Shown piece by piece: positions 61,791 to 64,000 of a stretch of DNA of 64,000 nucleotides (positions are counted from its first letter, which is position 1; each line of letters opens with the position of its first letter). A model generated the notes under the pieces. It did no database searches and was not told the origin of the DNA. It saw only the letters and a list, made by a program, of their open reading frames with translations. The DNA lies in contig CAVQFO010000018.1 in the NCBI GenBank assembly GCA_963711725.1, positions 124,001 to 188,000 of the forward strand, given 5' to 3'. The DNA comes from CAVQFO01 sp963711725 (lineage in GTDB: Bacteria; Pseudomonadota; Gammaproteobacteria; Nitrococcales; Aquisalimonadaceae). The translations under genes and the position numbers were made by a program.

Positions 61791-62026
61791 AGGCGCGGTG
61801 TAGAGTCCTGATCACGGCAGCGTTCATGTTGAACCAGCATACCCCAGGGGACCGGCCGGTTCATTCGTGCTTCGCAAGCGTGCTGGCCCGTGCCACCCCT
61901 GGGATTACCGTGTTGCGACTACGGTTAATCCCGGATAAGCTCGGGCAAACGGGCTCGGCGGGTCTCCTCGGCCCTTGAACGACCGGGCTTTCGGAGAATA
62001 ACGAGATAGTGAGAGCACCTGGAGGA

Positions 62027-62968
62027 ATGGCCCTGTTCCGTTTCCTGAAGCCATCGACTAAAGCAGGCGGAACCGTCGGCCTATCCATCTCCACGGAAGG
62101 CATTGCAATGACCCGGGTACGGGAGGATGGGGAATCCGGACCGGCCCTGGATTTTGCGGAGTTCCGCCCGGTCACCGATGAAGCCCAGCGCCCGACCGTC
62201 CTTGCCGAAGCGGTAAAGGATCGTGGCCTGAACCGAGCCCGCTGCGTCTGCAGCCTCGATCCCAAGGATTACAAGCTTCTCCAGGTCGAGGCGCCGGACG
62301 TGGACCCGACCGAGCTGCGTGCCGCGGTTCGGTGGCGCATCAAGGATCTCATTGATTTTCATGTGGACGACGCGGTCATCGACGTGTTCGGCGTGCCGAA
62401 TTCCAGCGGGCGCTCCGGGCCGCGCATGATGTACGCCGTGGTTGCCCACGCCCGGACGATTCAGTCCGTGGTGGATCTGATTGTAGATAGCGGGCTGAAG
62501 CTGGACGCCATCGATATCTCCGAGATGGCGCTGCGGAATATCGCCATGCTGGTGCCGGAGCAGCGGGGCGGGGTCGGCATGATTGCCATGGACCGTGCCG
62601 ACGGCCTGATCACCATAAGCCAGGACGACACGCTCTATCTCGCGCGAAGCCTCGAATACGGCTCCGACCAACTGGGTTTGAATCCCGACGGAATCGCTGA
62701 AAGCATCGTTTTGGAAATGCAGCGCTCGCTGGATTACTACGAAAGCCAGCTTACCGGCGCGCCCGCCTCGCAAATCCTCGTTTGCCCCATGGCCGACGGC
62801 TCCGACGCCGTGCTGGTGGAGCGCCTGGGCGGCCAGCTTGGCCCGACCATCAGCGCGCTGAGCCTTGGGCAGCTGCTGGACGGGGTCGGTGAGCTTCCTG
62901 CCACGCTCCAGGCACGATGCCTGACCGCCGTCGGTGCGAGCCTTCGCCGGGAGACGCGCAGCTTATGA
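62027..62968 (+). CDS. mshI: MSHA/type IV pilus biogenesis protein MshI (PilM-like)
   Basis: Cytosolic actin-like protein of the PilM/MshI family that forms the inner platform of type IV or MSHA pili with PilN and PilO-type partners. It begins MALFRFLKPSTKAGGTVGLSIS with the first ATPase-fold strand. The RAAVRWRIKDLIDFHVDDAV and LDAIDISEMALRNIAML motifs follow, and LDYYESQL near the C terminus. ATG 62027 has GGAGG only 1 nt ahead, which is too close, so GTG 62009 in frame may be the real start. The stop overlaps the next gene as ATGA. MshI fits better than PilM by its lead-in and neighbours. Confidence 0.85.
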   Translation: MALFRFLKPSTKAGGTVGLSISTEGIAMTRVREDGESGPALDFAEFRPVTDEAQRPTVLAEAVKDRGLNRARCVCSLDPKDYKLLQVEAPDVDPTELRAAVRWRIKDLIDFHVDDAVIDVFGVPNSSGRSGPRMMYAVVAHARTIQSVVDLIVDSGLKLDAIDISEMALRNIAMLVPEQRGGVGMIAMDRADGLITISQDDTLYLARSLEYGSDQLGLNPDGIAESIVLEMQRSLDYYESQLTGAPASQILVCPMADGSDAVLVERLGGQLGPTISALSLGQLLDGVGELPATLQARCLTAVGASLRRETRSL

Positions 62969-63564
62969 GCCAGCAGATCAATCTCTATCAGCCCATGTTC
63001 CGCCGGGAACGGAAGGTGTTCTCGGCTTGGGCGATGGTCGAGCTGGCCGCGGTTGTGGTGGTGGCGCTGTTGGTGATTTCCGGTGTGGTTGGCTGGAACA
63101 GTGTTCGCCAGGCTCGGCAGGTGGACGCGCTTCAGGCGCGCGCGGCACAGCTTTCGACACAGGTGGAGAACCTGCGCCGGCAGTACCCTGCGCCGAAGCG
63201 GGACGAGACGCTGGTCGCGAGGGCCGACGCATTGGCAAAACAACTCAAGACCAAGAAGGCGTTCCTGGATCAGGTGGTGCCCGGGGCCCACGGTCCCGCC
63301 AACGGCTACGCCACCTACCTGGGTGCGCTTGCCCGAGCTCCACATCCAGGCCTTTGGCTCTCTCATCTTCGGTTCGAAGGTGCCGACAACATGGTTATCG
63401 AGGGCGGCGCCACGAGTCCGCGGAAGGTGCCGGACCTGGTGCATTATCTGGGTCGGCAGCCGGAGTTTTCCGGGCGCAATTTTGATGCGCTGCGAATCGT
63501 GCGCGAGGCCAAGAACAACGGGTACGTGCATTTCGTGCTGCGAAACGGGGAGCCGGCGCAGTGA
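62965..63564 (+). CDS. PilN/MshI-type pilus assembly membrane protein
   Basis: A 199-residue bitopic inner-membrane protein. The conserved PilN start MSQQINLYQPMFRRERKVFS is the peptide that binds PilM. One transmembrane helix (about residues 25-45), a periplasmic coiled-coil (about 45-95) and a ferredoxin-like PilN domain (GLWLSHLRFEGADNMVIEGG) follow. It overlaps mshI by 4 bp and mshJ by 4 bp. In MSHA loci it is often annotated as a second MshI. Confidence 0.85.
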   Translation: MSQQINLYQPMFRRERKVFSAWAMVELAAVVVVALLVISGVVGWNSVRQARQVDALQARAAQLSTQVENLRRQYPAPKRDETLVARADALAKQLKTKKAFLDQVVPGAHGPANGYATYLGALARAPHPGLWLSHLRFEGADNMVIEGGATSPRKVPDLVHYLGRQPEFSGRNFDALRIVREAKNNGYVHFVLRNGEPAQ

Positions 63565-64000
63565 AGAAACGATTTCAACAATGGGGCGAACGGATCGATC
63601 GCCTGAGTATCCGGGAGCGGGGATTGGTCTTCGCGGCGGTGCTGGTGGTCCTGATCATGCCCTGGTATTCGCTGTTTCTGGTGCCGATGGAGAAGCACCA
63701 GACCGTTCTGGAGCAGCGGAGTTCGTCGATTCAGCAGCAGATTCAGACGAAGCAGTTGGAAGCCCAGCAGATAGTCGCGCGGTTTCAAGCGGATCCGAAT
63801 CGTGCCGTCCGGCAACGGATCGGCAACCTGAAGGACGATATTCGCAAGGTCGAGGACGAGATCCGTCGCAAGGCCGGAGACCTGGTGGAGCCGACCCGCA
63901 TGAGCGCGGTTCTGGAAGACCTGTTGAACCGGCAGAAGGGCTTGAAGCTTGTGAAGCTGGAGACCCTGCCGCCGGAGCCCATCAAGCTGGAGGGGCAGGA
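63561..64000 (+). CDS. mshJ: MSHA biogenesis protein MshJ (PilO-like), 3' end cut
   Basis: The frame starts at GTG 63561, overlapping the previous stop as GTGA, and runs open to the window end (146 codons visible). The protein starts (M)KKRFQQWGERIDRLSIRERG. One transmembrane helix (about residues 22-42: GLVFAAVLVVLIMPWYSLFL) and a long Gln/Glu/Lys-rich coiled-coil (about 45-115) follow, the PilO/MshJ layout. The RERGLV start to the helix is typical of MshJ. Later msh genes should follow outside the window. Confidence 0.82.
   Translation, partial: MKKRFQQWGERIDRLSIRERGLVFAAVLVVLIMPWYSLFLVPMEKHQTVLEQRSSSIQQQIQTKQLEAQQIVARFQADPNRAVRQRIGNLKDDIRKVEDEIRRKAGDLVEPTRMSAVLEDLLNRQKGLKLVKLETLPPEPIKLEGQ

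Noticed and set aside
1..64000. tRNA or rRNA genes, CRISPR arrays, prophage
   Set aside because: Looked for cloverleaf or CCA-type tRNA ends, regularly spaced repeats and phage genes in the intergenic regions and saw none. A tRNA scan would be needed to exclude a tRNA fully.

Overview
The window is a 64 kb piece of a high-GC gammaproteobacterial chromosome, roughly 60-65% GC by eye. The gene order dapE-dapD-dapC-glnD-map / rpsB-tsf-pyrH-frr-uppS-cdsA-dxr-rseP-bamA-skp-lpxD-fabZ-lpxA-lpxB-rnhB-dnaE-accA-tilS-pyrG-kdsA-eno-ftsB-ispD-ispF-truD / surE-pcm-yqaA-nlpD-rpoS is the housekeeping backbone known from Pseudomonas and related gammaproteobacteria. MSHA-type pilus genes at the right edge and a class II KdsA fit a non-enteric lineage such as a Chromatiales- or Ectothiorhodospiraceae-like organism. 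That placement is inference. Almost everything in the window is core genome. I see no prophage, transposase, CRISPR array, rRNA or obvious tRNA.

Layout. 1-4.4 kb: dnaK (5' end cut by the window), dnaJ, dapB, then a small DUF6316-like gene closed by a strong terminator. 4.5-11.8 kb, minus strand: succinylase-pathway lysine/meso-DAP genes (dapE, an ArsC/Spx-like protein, dapD, dapC), then glnD and map. 11.8-30 kb, plus strand: translation (rpsB, tsf, frr), UMP kinase, isoprenoid and phospholipid synthesis, outer-membrane assembly (rseP, bamA, skp), lipid A (lpxD, fabZ, lpxA, lpxB), rnhB and dnaE, mostly with start/stop overlaps. 30-39.4 kb: accA, tilS, pyrG, kdsA, eno, ftsB, ispD, ispF, truD. 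39.4-44.6 kb: smrA (minus), surE-pcm-yqaA-nlpD-rpoS, and a Mth938-domain gene (minus). 44.8-51.7 kb: alaC-hom-thrC, a phosphoglycerate-mutase-like gene, and recJ. 51.8-61.8 kb: an EAL phosphodiesterase, an enoyl-CoA hydratase family protein, prc, pepN, an MFS transporter, an alpha/beta hydrolase and a DUF6231-like protein. 62-64 kb: the start of an MSHA/type IV pilus biogenesis operon, cut by the window end.

The most unusual content is non-coding. Two structured elements, 30108-30373 (dnaE-accA) and 46020-46284 (alaC-hom), are 266 and 265 bp long. They share one geometry: a 32-33 bp terminal inverted repeat, a hairpin arm of about 97 nt, a 7 nt linker, a second arm of about 97 nt, and the second terminal repeat. 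The stem sequences are almost unrelated between the two copies, yet each stem pairs with itself. Both arms carry a related core, inverted in one arm. That is the pattern expected when structure is selected rather than sequence. The second copy runs into the start of hom and appears to supply its Shine-Dalgarno sequence, start codon and first ten residues.

Four genes (glnD, dxr, truD and the phosphoglycerate-mutase-like gene) each appear to carry one extra base. dxr is normally essential and all four errors are +1, so assembly or sequencing indels are the likeliest cause.
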